Both the position numbers and the translations under genes were made by a program. DNA of 8,567 nucleotides from Bacteroidales bacterium UBA5197 (lineage in GTDB: Bacteria > Bacteroidota > Bacteroidia > Bacteroidales > Lentimicrobiaceae), in contig DHVX01000056.1 in the NCBI GenBank assembly GCA_002412885.1, positions 1-8,567 of the forward strand, read 5' to 3'. The first letter of the stretch is position 1. Each line of letters starts with the position of its first letter. Positions 1 through 7,321 of the stretch are shown here, one piece after another. The notes beneath the pieces are model-generated. The model made no database searches, had not been told where the DNA came from, and was given only the letters and a program-made list of their open reading frames with translations.

Positions 1-1
1 C

Positions 2-170
2 CTAAAAATGTGCTAAAGGCAGGCTGCGATTTTGGTTGGAAGAAATGAGGTTGCTGCATTCTCCCTCTACTTTATACCGATGTACAATAATTTTCTGAGC
101 TTCGCCAAAGTTAGTCGGTTGCATTTCTTCTTTATTTATCTGCAGCCTGCCTTCTTAACGCCATTTTTAG
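2..170. repeat. Imperfect long inverted repeat, MITE-like
   Basis: The outer arms are CTAAAAATG (2-10) against CATTTTTAG (162-170) and GGCAGGCTGC (18-27) against GCAGCCTGCC (142-151), all perfect pairings. An inner pair is GAAGAAATG (39-47) against CATTTCTTC (122-130). Arm segments between these are poorly paired. About 74 bases of loop carry no convincing reading frame. It could be a small non-autonomous element, a remnant of an insertion sequence or a structured RNA; the sequence alone does not decide. Confidence 0.55.
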
Positions 171-255
171 AAGGCCGATCCCGGCTTTTTGACATTATCA
201 CATAATCTTTACACCCGAAATGACGTAAAGCCGCAAAGAAGAGCTCAAATTTTCA

Positions 256-370
256 GTATCTGCGGAAACGACCTTCTAAAATTGACTTCCGAAAGCGATT
301 GTTAGAGATTCTGAAAACCTTAACATCAATAACATTATGGTCAAATTTTAGGCAGTCGTTGAGCAGATAC
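256..370. repeat. Second imperfect inverted repeat, 115 bp
   Basis: The left arm holds GTATCTGC (256-263), AACGAC (267-272) and CTAAAATTGAC (276-286). The right arm holds GTCAAATTTTAG (340-351), GTCGTT (355-360) and GCAGATAC (363-370), in the matching reversed order, with 2-3 base spacers and one single-base bulge. The loop is about 53 bases. No gene lies inside. The block order and spacing are too regular for chance, so this is a real structured or mobile-element-derived sequence; its role is unknown. Confidence 0.55.
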
Positions 371-966
371 GAGGCCTAACGGCCTGAGTGACAGAAAAGG
401 AGGATTAAGCGACTCAAGCAATGGCCGAAGAACGTAGAAAAATAAGAGGCGAAATATATTGCATTACAAATTCAATGGTGTTCAAAGCAGAATTGCAACC
501 GAGGCCGCCTAAGCGGACGAGCCTGCCCGACTGCACCAGGCAGGCAGGCTCAGCGAAGCTAAATTCCGCTTTGCCGGGGGTAAACCGGATTTTTCATGAC
601 GCAATGTTTTTACAGCAATATTACGAAATTCATGCTTGAGGCAAAATGCCGACACTTTTTATTTTGCTGTCCTTCACCTCATTCCCCTTTCGGCTAAAAA
701 CCAAGCTGTTATCGCGCTTCCCCTGACGTGTGAATCAGCGCGCCCCTGTTGGCAGTACCCGCATAGTGTACCTCAAAATATTTTATGTAATTCCCACATT
801 TATAAACAATCCACCAGTGGTTGCGTTTAACTTAGCGAGTAATCAGCTTAACTTCCTTTTTTTTCGGCGTCATAACATTTCTGGCTTTATCGCAGAATGG
901 ATATTCACGGTAAAGCAGGATATTTATGCGGTTTTGCCAATTTCAACTTTACTTCAGAACACAACA
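371..966. other. Non-coding leader region before the acyl-CoA dehydrogenase
   Basis: Apart from the interspersed repeat at 450-581, this stretch holds only minor structure: a small hairpin AGGCC-taac-GGCCT at 372-385 and a weak GGCA/TGCC hairpin near 641-651 followed by a T-rich run. The frame of the downstream gene stays open back to 730, but the residues before 967 show no family similarity and the only early start would be a GTG at 730. I found no clear TAnnTTTG promoter for the gene. Confidence 0.5.
450..581 (+). repeat. Interspersed repeat, copy 1
   Basis: This 132-base segment is related to 3761-3881 in inverted orientation. The first 52 bases, starting CGAAATATATTG, differ from the other copy at only three positions. 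The last 33 or so, starting GCTCAGCGAAGC, differ at two. The centre is different in the two copies but forms a hairpin in both; here GAGCCTGCC (519-527) pairs perfectly with GGCAGGCTC (543-551). Similarity stops sharply at 450, which marks the element boundary. An open frame running through it is fortuitous. Confidence 0.75.
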
Positions 967-2511
967 ATGGAACTTTCTCCACATATCATAGCACTGCCCC
1001 AGCTTAAAAAAGTGCCGCAGTTGCCCTTTTCTGAATTTATACAGAATTTCAGATCGCGCCTCGAAGCGGTGTTTCATCAGCGCACCACCCACGACGAATT
1101 AGGAACACAGCGCGGAATGCCACCTTATGTGATGCGTGAAATACTTTCAGCCGATCCCATGCTTGCATTTATTCCGGAATCACATGGAGGGCGTGGTGCT
1201 CATGTACACGAAGGAATCGAAGTAGTGTCGGCCGCTTCTTACGAATCGCTGGCGCTGGGTCTCACACTGGGTATAAACTGGGGGCTATTTCTGCAACCTC
1301 TTGCAAAGTATGGCAATGATGCGATTAAAGAGGAAATTTTCAAAGGCTTTGTTGCTGACAAGAAAATGGGCGGACTCATGATTACTGAGCCCAACCACGG
1401 CAGCGATGCACTGAATATGCAGACTTCCTTCACCGAATCGAAGGATTCTTATCACCTTAAAGGCACCAAACACTGGGCCGGACTTACCGGATGGGCCGAT
1501 TACTGGCTGCTTACTGCCCGGCGCAAAACTTCAGGAGGTGACCTGATGCGCGATATTGAGTTTTTTGTCAGCGATAATAACCTGCCTGGTCAGGGCATTG
1601 AGGTAGAAGAGTATTTCGAAAACCTTGGTTTGTATATGATTCCTTACGGCCGGAATAAGATTGATATCCGCATCCCGAAACTATACCGCCTGGAACCAAA
1701 AACCAATGGCATCGCCATGCTTCAGGATAGCCTGCACCGCAGCCGGCTTCAGATTCCTTCCATGGCAATGGGATTTATCAAGCGAATGCTTGACGAAGCA
1801 CTCGATCATTGTCAGCAACGCTTTGTGGGAGCAAAAAGCCTGTTTGGGTACGATCAGGTACAACACCGCCTTTCCGGGATACAATCCGCATTCACCATAA
1901 CTTCAGCCATTTGCGCCCATACCGGCGAAAATGCCAGAACGGGAACCGATCTGATGGATCAGGGACTGAAAGCCAATGCTGTAAAATCGGTTTCTACCGA
2001 TCTGATGCAGGAATCGGCGCAGCATCTTTTCCAACTGGTGGGTGCCAAAGGATACAAACTCAATCATATTGCAGGTCGCGCCATCGTTGACAGTCGGCCG
2101 TTCCAGGTTTTTGAAGGCTCCAACGACATACTCTACGCACAGATATCGGAATCGGCGGTCAAACTGATGAAACAGGCTAAAGAAACCAATCTTTATCGTT
2201 TCCTGAAGGATTTTACGCTAACCGGCATGTCGGCAGAGCACCTGAAAGAGATGGTAAATTTTGATCTTAACCCGCAACTTCCTCAGCGAAAGCTGGTTGA
2301 ACTGGGCAAAGTGCTTGGACGTATTATTTCGATGGAGATGGTTATTGAAATAGGTAACCGTGGCTTTAACCAGGAAATGATTGGAAATGCATTGGAACAC
2401 CTGAAGCAGGAAGTCAGCAGTACACTCAACTCATGGGCCATGAACACCCGTGCCATGGTTACAGTGGATTACAGCAACAGAAGCCATTGGCTGGATTTTA
2501 TCAGGAAGTAA
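967..2511 (+). CDS. Acyl-CoA dehydrogenase family protein
   Basis: A 514-residue flavoprotein of the acyl-CoA dehydrogenase family, expected to be cytoplasmic, oxidise an acyl-CoA to the 2-enoyl-CoA with FAD and pass electrons to an electron-transfer flavoprotein. The middle beta domain carries ITEPNHGSD (139-147) and LKGTKHW (164-170), both typical of the flavin and substrate site. The C-terminal helical domain carries QLVGAKGY (356-363) and FEGSND (382-387), whose Glu383 aligns with the catalytic base of medium-chain enzymes. Classical members have about 380-400 residues; this one continues roughly 120 residues past the active-site segment. The ATG at 967 is chosen because family-like sequence begins there; an upstream GTG at 730 would add 79 unrelated residues. 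No Shine-Dalgarno is visible. The gene stands alone, and substrate chain length cannot be read from the sequence. Confidence 0.93.
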   Translation: MELSPHIIALPQLKKVPQLPFSEFIQNFRSRLEAVFHQRTTHDELGTQRGMPPYVMREILSADPMLAFIPESHGGRGAHVHEGIEVVSAASYESLALGLTLGINWGLFLQPLAKYGNDAIKEEIFKGFVADKKMGGLMITEPNHGSDALNMQTSFTESKDSYHLKGTKHWAGLTGWADYWLLTARRKTSGGDLMRDIEFFVSDNNLPGQGIEVEEYFENLGLYMIPYGRNKIDIRIPKLYRLEPKTNGIAMLQDSLHRSRLQIPSMAMGFIKRMLDEALDHCQQRFVGAKSLFGYDQVQHRLSGIQSAFTITSAICAHTGENARTGTDLMDQGLKANAVKSVSTDLMQESAQHLFQLVGAKGYKLNHIAGRAIVDSRPFQVFEGSNDILYAQISESAVKLMKQAKETNLYRFLKDFTLTGMSAEHLKEMVNFDLNPQLPQRKLVELGKVLGRIISMEMVIEIGNRGFNQEMIGNALEHLKQEVSSTLNSWAMNTRAMVTVDYSNRSHWLDFIRK

Positions 2512-2541
2512 GCTTTGTTTTGCTATCTATATCACCTCATC

Positions 2542-2600
2542 CCCCGTCACAAAAGTGCGACGGGGCAAGCTGCCCTTAAGGCACCTTCTCAAGGAGAAGG
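2542..2600. repeat. Hairpin cluster downstream of the acyl-CoA dehydrogenase
   Basis: Two hairpins follow the stop codon. CCCCGTCAC (2542-2550) pairs with GTG-cg-ACGGGG (2555-2565) across an AAAA loop with a two-base bulge. CCTTCTC (2584-2590) pairs with GAGAAGG (2594-2600) across AAG. Neither is followed by a T tract, so an intrinsic terminator is not supported, although the first could still stop or protect the transcript. They look like intergenic palindromic repeats. Confidence 0.5.
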
Positions 2601-2647
2601 ACGCTCCGATTTGGGCTTTGTTCAATAACTTAAAATTCTATTATCTC

Positions 2648-2739
2648 TCCGCTATGCGGAATTTAGAATTTAGAAATTAGAAATTAGAAATTGCTTGTCT
2701 CGGGAGCGCGAAGCGATAACGAGAGAAATTAGAAATTTA
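2648..2739. repeat. Heptamer repeats flanking a hairpin
   Basis: After a small palindrome TCCGC-tat-GCGGA (2648-2660), two units of AATTTAG (2660-2673), two of AAATTAG (2674-2687) and a partial unit to 2692 form a 7-base tandem array. A hairpin, TCTCG (2698-2702) with CGAGA (2720-2724), interrupts it. The same heptamer resumes at 2724-2738, running up to the TauE stop codon. The same unit recurs at 4144-4174. Confidence 0.65.
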
Positions 2740-3505
2740 CCATCCCTCTGATATCAATAATCCCAAATAAATCGGCAGATGTGATAAAAATTATAACAAT
2801 AATAAACCATCTGATAAAGCCAGCGCCCCAGCTGATGGCATAACGCGATGCTACAAATGCGCCGATAATGTTACCGATAGAATGAACCAGACCGTATTGC
2901 CAGTTGACTTTATCGTTGATGATAAAAATGGCCAAAGCAAAAATGGTGTATAAAAGCACAATAAAAACCTTTATCGCGTTTGCCCTTACCAGGTCGTAAC
3001 CAGCTCCGAGAACAATTCCTGCCAGCAGAAAATACCCCACTCCTACCTGAACAAATCCGCCGTAAATGCCAATTGCGAAAAAGATCATCATCTGAAGCGG
3101 ACTGACTTTCATTTCCTGAAGTTTAACCTGTCCTTTCAGCCATTTATCGGGTTTGGTCACTATAAAAAAGATCATCATCAACATCACCACCGCAATGGCT
3201 TTGCGAAAGGTTGCTTCATCAATCTGTACCGAAAGCTGAGCACCGATGATTGATCCGATTACCGTTGGCAGTGCCAGCCACAAAGCTTTTCTGGTATCAA
3301 GCAGTTTCTGCTGCCTGAAAGTTGCAACAGAGGTAACATTCTGTAAAATAACCGCAATACGGTTGGTGCCGTTGGCAATATCGGCAGGCAAACCCATAAA
3401 CATAAACAAGGACAGAGAGATGATAGTCCCTCCACCGGCAAGGGTGTTTATAAATCCCACAAAAACTCCAGAAACAATCAGTGCAATGACTTCGAAGGTG
3501 GTCAT
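2729..3505 (-). CDS. TauE/SafE-type membrane permease
   Basis: A 258-residue polytopic inner-membrane protein of the TauE/SafE (DUF81) family, whose characterised members export sulfite, sulfoacetate or related organic anions. It has about seven to eight hydrophobic segments in two halves. The first half has the family's glycine-rich segment GFINTLAGGGT (17-27) followed by GLPADIANGTNR (38-49). The second half repeats the pattern with GIYGGFVQVGVGY and an RANAIKV segment. The length is normal for the family. The ATG at 3505 is preferred over the TTG seven codons upstream (3526) because that TTG lies inside a good -7 promoter element. It is divergent from the downstream lipoprotein gene with more than 700 bases between them, and there is no sulfur-metabolism neighbour, so the substrate is unknown. 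Confidence 0.9.
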   Translation of the reverse strand: MTTFEVIALIVSGVFVGFINTLAGGGTIISLSLFMFMGLPADIANGTNRIAVILQNVTSVATFRQQKLLDTRKALWLALPTVIGSIIGAQLSVQIDEATFRKAIAVVMLMMIFFIVTKPDKWLKGQVKLQEMKVSPLQMMIFFAIGIYGGFVQVGVGYFLLAGIVLGAGYDLVRANAIKVFIVLLYTIFALAIFIINDKVNWQYGLVHSIGNIIGAFVASRYAISWGAGFIRWFIIVIIFITSADLFGIIDIRGMVNF

Positions 3506-3523
3506 AATGGCAGGTTGAGGCTG

Positions 3524-3531
3524 CAAAGGTA
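3524..3531 (-). promoter_or_regulatory. Bacteroidota-type -7 promoter element for the permease
   Basis: Read on the minus strand this is TACCTTTG, an exact match to the TAnnTTTG -7 consensus of Bacteroidota, followed by CA. It lies 18 bases before the ATG at 3505, giving a leader of roughly a dozen bases. No convincing -33 TTTG is visible. The match excludes the TTG at 3526 as a sensible start codon. Confidence 0.5.
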
Positions 3532-3690
3532 ATGAAGATAATTACGATACATTGAGGTGATTGCGGGCAGAGTATTAATCCACAGAGTAAAAAATCTAAT
3601 CCGGGGAATGTCGATTTCCTCTGATTTTGTTTCCGGATTTCAATAGTTACCGCCTGGCGGCAGTGATTGGGGCGTTTTTCACTTTCCAAT

Positions 3691-3723
3691 AACCTTCCAG
3701 GTTTTCTTTCAACCTGGAAGGTT
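3691..3723. repeat. Perfect 13-bp hairpin with a GAAAGAA loop
   Basis: AACCTTCCAGGTT (3691-3703) pairs perfectly with AACCTGGAAGGTT (3711-3723) around a 7-base loop that reads GAAAGAA on the minus strand. Four Ts follow on the plus strand, which resembles a terminator, but no plus-strand gene lies upstream. The hairpin at 4036-4068 has the same loop and a different stem, which argues for a repeat family instead. Confidence 0.7.
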
Positions 3724-3760
3724 TTCTTATCCAATGGTGAAACACCAATCCATAGTTTGC

Positions 3761-3881
3761 TACCCTCGGCTAAGCGGAATTTAGCTTCGCTGAGCTCTCC
3801 CGCAAAAGAGGCGGGACAGGCTCTACGGTCGGTTGCAATTCCGCTTTGAACATCATTGAATTTGTAATTCAATATATTTCG
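3761..3881 (-). repeat. Interspersed repeat, copy 2 (inverted)
   Basis: The reverse complement matches 450-581. It begins CGAAATATATTG at 3881 and ends with the conserved GCTCAGCGAAGC block near 3761. The centre differs from copy 1 but again forms a hairpin, GAGC and CCCGC pairing with GCGGG and GCTC. The two copies face each other across the dehydrogenase and permease genes. A long minus-strand open frame crossing this region (3297-3953) is fortuitous. Confidence 0.75.
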
Positions 3882-3912
3882 AAAGCTGATCCGTGCCTTT
3901 AACAGTTTATTT

Positions 3913-3964
3913 GGATAATTGCAAATTATCCAGTGTTCTGAGCGGCATTGCAAATGCCGCTCAG
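3913..3964. repeat. Twin hairpins sharing an ATTGCAAAT apex
   Basis: GGATAATT (3913-3920) pairs with AATTATCC (3924-3931) around GCA. Six bases later CTGAGCGGCATT (3938-3949) pairs perfectly over 12 bp with AATGCCGCTCAG (3953-3964), again around GCA. Both therefore present the same apex, ATTGCAAAT, on different stems, one AT-rich and one GC-rich. Neither is followed by a T tract. Confidence 0.7.
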
Positions 3965-4035
3965 CTTCAACGCTGGTCTTTTCAGGTCACTTATTATTTG
4001 CTTCAGGCGTTCTCTTCGCCATTTAAAAACAAGAA

Positions 4036-4068
4036 GACCTCACAAGTTGAAAGAAAACTTGTTAGGTC
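4036..4068. repeat. 13-position hairpin with a GAAAGAA loop, second copy
   Basis: GACCT-C-ACAAGTT (4036-4048) pairs with AACTTGT-T-AGGTC (4056-4068) with one mismatch, around loop GAAAGAA (4049-4055). It is the plus-strand counterpart of the hairpin at 3691-3723. Three stem positions differ between the copies with both partners changed so that pairing is kept. Confidence 0.65.
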
Positions 4069-4143
4069 AATTCATTATTCGATTCGGTCGCTCTCTTCCC
4101 CATAAAACCAAGATGATTCTCACTTAAATTGAAAGTTTGATAA

Positions 4144-4174
4144 TTAGAAATTAGAAATTAGAAATTAGAAATTA
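4144..4174. repeat. Perfect TTAGAAA heptamer array
   Basis: Four identical TTAGAAA units (4144-4171) plus TTA form a simple tandem repeat. It sits about 20 bases before the presumed promoter of the lipoprotein gene, so copy-number change by slippage could alter promoter context. The same unit appears near the permease stop codon at 2660-2738. Confidence 0.8.
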
Positions 4175-4194
4175 CCCTCCCTTCCCATATTCCC

Positions 4195-4205
4195 TAATTT
4201 TTGTA
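4195..4205 (+). promoter_or_regulatory. Candidate -7 promoter element for the transglutaminase lipoprotein
   Basis: TAATTTTTGTA resembles the Bacteroidota TAnnTTTG element with one extra T. An alternative, TACTTTCG at 4204-4211, matches seven of eight positions. Either gives a leader of about 20 bases that is A-rich before the ATG (taaaaaatattaca). No -33 TTTG is evident. Confidence 0.35.
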
Positions 4206-4232
4206 CTTTCGGACTTTCTAAAAAATATTACA

Positions 4233-6896
4233 ATGAAGCCCTTCGCACTCGCTACTTTATTGATTGTTACGATACTGCAATCATGCCAGTCACCGGAAAG
4301 TAAACACCTTATTGCAGACAAATCTTACCGCGATATGGTGCATCAGCAGTTTCTTATTCAGAAAGAGCTGGCTGCCGGTCGCGATTCCGCACTATTTAGC
4401 GTGTTTGATCAGCAGCTCACTACCGCTGAAACCCAGGGTCTTGAATTTCTATATGCCTTTATGCCCCTCAGCGATATGGCGATGAACGATGGCGACTATT
4501 ATCTTGCACAGGTGAAATCTGCCCTTGAAGCCCGGGAGTTTTTCAACTGGGGGAAAAGTATTCCTGAAGATATTTTCCTCCATTTTGTTTTGCCCTATCG
4601 TGTAAACAACGAATACACCGATACCGCCCGGCTGGTGTTCTTTGCTGAGCTGAAACACCGCATCAAAGACATGGATATGGCCACTGCTGCCCTCGAAGTC
4701 AACCACTGGTGCCACGAGAAAGTAGTTTATAAATCGACCGATGAGCGCACCTCCGGACCACTCACCACCGTAAGAACCGCCTTTGGCCGCTGTGGCGAAG
4801 AGTCAACTTTTACCACGGCTGCCATGCGTGCGGTTGGCATTCCGGCAAGGCAGGTTTACACTCCCCGATGGGCACATACCGACGACAACCACGCATGGGT
4901 GGAAGTGTGGATCGACGGCAAATGGCACTTCCTCGGCGCCTGCGAACCCGAACCCGCCCTGGATATGGGCTGGTTTGCCGAACCCGTAAAACGCGCCATG
5001 ATGACCCACACCTTCGTTTTCGGAAAGTATCAGGGCCAGGAGGAAGTGATTGAAGATCAGGATAGATACGCCCGCCTTAACCTGCTTACAAATTATACTG
5101 ATACCAAAATTCTGCCCGTAAAGGTGACCAATGAGGCCGGTGAAGGCATAGAAGATGTAAAAGTTGAGTTCGGGCTTTACAACTATGCCGAATTTTATCC
5201 CATCGCCACCCAATACACAAACGGGCAGGGTTTCTGCTCCGTGACCACCGGATATGGTGACCTGATGATACATGCCTCACTTGGAGGACGTTCGGCTTCT
5301 GCACTTGCTGCGGCAAAAAACAATGACACGATAAAAATCACGCTGGCAAATCATTCCGTTTTCTTTCCGGAAGGCGAATACCTGCTCACCCCGCCTGCCA
5401 AACAGCCGATCGCTGCAACTGATCCGGCACTTACCGAAATCAACAACCGGCGCTTGCTGCAGGAAGATTCCATCAGAAGCATTTACATTGCCACTTTTAT
5501 CGATTCTGTTTCTTCGATTAAGCTGGCCGGTGAATACAGTGTGGATGCTGCTTCACTCCGCAGCTTTCTGGCAAACAGCCGTGGCAACTGGAACGAAATT
5601 GCCACTTTCGTTAAAAGCCTGAAGCCCGACGACCGCATCACCGGTATGGCTTTGCTGGCAAACATTTCCGAAAAAGACCTGCATGATATTCAGGCTTCCA
5701 CGCTTAACAATCACCTCAGCGCATTAAAAACGCATCAGCCGGTTTCTGCCACCCTTTCCGGGGATGATTTTAACCGTTACATCCTTTCGCCACGCATCGG
5801 CCGGGAGTTTGTTACCCCCTGGCGCAGTTTTATTCACAAACACTTCACCACAGCACAGGCAGCCGCTTTCCGTGAAAATCCACTGAACATCCGCGCCTGG
5901 ATCAGCGAAAATATCACACTTGACACCATCAACAATTATTATGGTGTGCCACTGAGTCCCGAAGGAGTATTGCAACTTGGCAGGGCCGACGGCTATTCGC
6001 GCGATCTGCTTTTTGTGGCAATTGCCCGCAGTTTTGGCATCCCGGCAAGGCTGGAACCTGCTACACGCCGCCCGCAGTTTATAAATGAAATCGGATGGAA
6101 CGACGTTTTTTTCACCAGTGTATCTGACAAAACCATACCCCGCGGCGAAATTGTACTGCAAAATCTGTCGGACGATGCTGACTTTATCCCCCGTTACTAC
6201 ATCCACTACACCCTGTCCCGCTTTGACAATGGCAGGTTTATCACACTTGATTATGAATCCGATGCTTCGCTGATGAATTTCCCGGCTACTCTTTCTGTGG
6301 ATACCGGCTTTTACCGCCTGATCACCGGCAACCGCCTGAGCGATGGAGAAGTACTTTGCGGGATCTCCTACTTCAGGGTTGCTGAAGGTAAAAAGCAGAC
6401 GATCGGCATCAAAACAGCCACTCCCGCGGAGAAATCAGGGGTAATCGGCAAAGCAGATCTCACGGCCGGCTTTACTGTCCTGGAAACAGGCAAACAGGAA
6501 AAGCTCAGCACTTTAGCCGGTAGCAATGGTATGATCATCGCGGTGATTGATCCTGCCAAAGAGCCCACCAAACACCTGATGGAGGACATAAAAGCTGTTC
6601 AAACCACGCTGGAACAATGGGGCGGAAAAATAATATTCGTGGTAGCAAAGGACAAGCTTACCCGTGGATTTACGCCTTCGGTGTACAGGAATATCCCATC
6701 CACTGCGGTATTCGGGTACGATGATAATTCGGAAGTAGCCACAGCCATCAGTACGACTTGCTCTATCGAAGGGGCGCCACAATGGCCGGTTGTGGTAGTG
6801 GTGAATAAAGCCGGTGAGATAATCTGGCAATCGGAAGGCTACCGCATCGGACTAGGCGATCAGCTGGTAAAGCAGATTTCACTGATCAGGGAATAA
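4233..6896 (+). CDS. Transglutaminase-domain lipoprotein with thioredoxin-like tail
   Basis: An 887-residue exported protein. The N-terminus has a lipoprotein signal with lipobox LQSC, Cys18 being the lipidated residue; the residues after it are not strongly acidic, so periplasmic anchoring is as likely as surface display. After a conserved helical region comes a transglutaminase-like domain with GRCGEES (Cys187), DDNHAWVEVW (His220) and an acidic third position near Glu238, so a cysteine peptidase or transferase activity is plausible. Residues about 294-352 look like a beta-sandwich. A second transglutaminase-like segment around 550-640 repeats GIPAR (602-606 against 202-206) but lacks the catalytic Cys and His. 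The tail (about 750-887) resembles a thioredoxin fold with a WPVVVVV strand (Pro852) and no CxxC. Substrate unknown. It converges with the next gene, eight bases away. Confidence 0.88.
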   Translation: MKPFALATLLIVTILQSCQSPESKHLIADKSYRDMVHQQFLIQKELAAGRDSALFSVFDQQLTTAETQGLEFLYAFMPLSDMAMNDGDYYLAQVKSALEAREFFNWGKSIPEDIFLHFVLPYRVNNEYTDTARLVFFAELKHRIKDMDMATAALEVNHWCHEKVVYKSTDERTSGPLTTVRTAFGRCGEESTFTTAAMRAVGIPARQVYTPRWAHTDDNHAWVEVWIDGKWHFLGACEPEPALDMGWFAEPVKRAMMTHTFVFGKYQGQEEVIEDQDRYARLNLLTNYTDTKILPVKVTNEAGEGIEDVKVEFGLYNYAEFYPIATQYTNGQGFCSVTTGYGDLMIHASLGGRSASALAAAKNNDTIKITLANHSVFFPEGEYLLTPPAKQPIAATDPALTEINNRRLLQEDSIRSIYIATFIDSVSSIKLAGEYSVDAASLRSFLANSRGNWNEIATFVKSLKPDDRITGMALLANISEKDLHDIQASTLNNHLSALKTHQPVSATLSGDDFNRYILSPRIGREFVTPWRSFIHKHFTTAQAAAFRENPLNIRAWISENITLDTINNYYGVPLSPEGVLQLGRADGYSRDLLFVAIARSFGIPARLEPATRRPQFINEIGWNDVFFTSVSDKTIPRGEIVLQNLSDDADFIPRYYIHYTLSRFDNGRFITLDYESDASLMNFPATLSVDTGFYRLITGNRLSDGEVLCGISYFRVAEGKKQTIGIKTATPAEKSGVIGKADLTAGFTVLETGKQEKLSTLAGSNGMIIAVIDPAKEPTKHLMEDIKAVQTTLEQWGGKIIFVVAKDKLTRGFTPSVYRNIPSTAVFGYDDNSEVATAISTTCSIEGAPQWPVVVVVNKAGEIIWQSEGYRIGLGDQLVKQISLIRE

Positions 6897-6904
6897 AGAC
6901 GAGG

Positions 6905-7321
6905 CTAAACGGCATAATCGGGTTGACGTTTCACCGATTCGGCAATCAGCTCCTTCAGCACAAGCATATCAACATCGGTAAGTTTATTGATGTAGAGGCA
7001 CGAAACCCCGGTTTTGTATTTGCCCAGTGCTGACATCAGCGATGAATAATTGCCGAAGCCATTCATCAGGTAAAGGGAGATATTCTGCTTTCGCGGAGAG
7101 AATCCCACCTTGAACCAGTCCAGTTCGCGGCCACTTGCATATTTGAGATGAACATTCCCGAAACCTATGATTGACGCCCCCCACAGAACTGGTTCGTCAC
7201 CGGTAAGTTCAGCCATTATCTGCAAAATTCTGAAGCTATCCTCGCGCTTTGATTTTGGTTCGATGGTCTTAAGAAGAGCCATCACATCACCGCTGCCGGA
7301 TTTGGTTTTTAATTCAGCCAT
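6905..7321 (-). CDS. DUF1801 domain protein
   Basis: A 138-residue soluble protein without signal peptide or membrane segment. It matches the DUF1801 (YdhG-like) pattern: a tryptophan-glycine segment PVLWGASIIGFG (44-55), SGRELDWFKVGFSPRK (63-78), a hydrophobic strand with NISLYL (80-85), and LGKYKTGVSCLYINKL (99-114) followed by DVD. Length is usual for the family, so it appears intact. The biochemical role of the family is not known to me; it belongs to a fold related to small iron-binding and nucleic-acid-associated proteins, which is only a weak hint. The ATG at 7321 starts just before the conserved N-terminal lysines. It lies end to end with the lipoprotein gene and no shared terminator hairpin is seen in the eight bases between them. 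Confidence 0.85.
   Translation of the reverse strand: MAELKTKSGSGDVMALLKTIEPKSKREDSFRILQIMAELTGDEPVLWGASIIGFGNVHLKYASGRELDWFKVGFSPRKQNISLYLMNGFGNYSSLMSALGKYKTGVSCLYINKLTDVDMLVLKELIAESVKRQPDYAV

Noticed and set aside
421..639. 72-codon plus-strand open frame
   Set aside because: Most of it translates the interspersed repeat at 450-581, whose other copy is in a different context and is not conserved as a protein in the centre.
730..966. N-terminal extension of the acyl-CoA dehydrogenase from a GTG
   Set aside because: The 79 added residues look like translated spacer and precede the normal start of the family fold; the ATG at 967 fits better.
3506..3526. TTG start seven codons upstream for the permease
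   Set aside because: The TTG is part of the TACCTTTG promoter element, so it would not be within the transcript.
3691..3730. Intrinsic terminator
   Set aside because: The stem and T run fit on the plus strand, but no plus-strand gene ends upstream and a sister hairpin with the same loop lacks the T run.
3297..3953. 218-codon minus-strand open frame
   Set aside because: It runs antisense to nothing functional but overlaps the permease gene in another frame and then crosses the interspersed repeat and a perfect hairpin; the residues show no domain pattern.
4803..6206. Minus-strand open frames of 156 and 160 codons (4803-5273 and 5724-6206)
   Set aside because: They are antisense to well-conserved transglutaminase lipoprotein coding sequence and have no recognisable domains or start signals.
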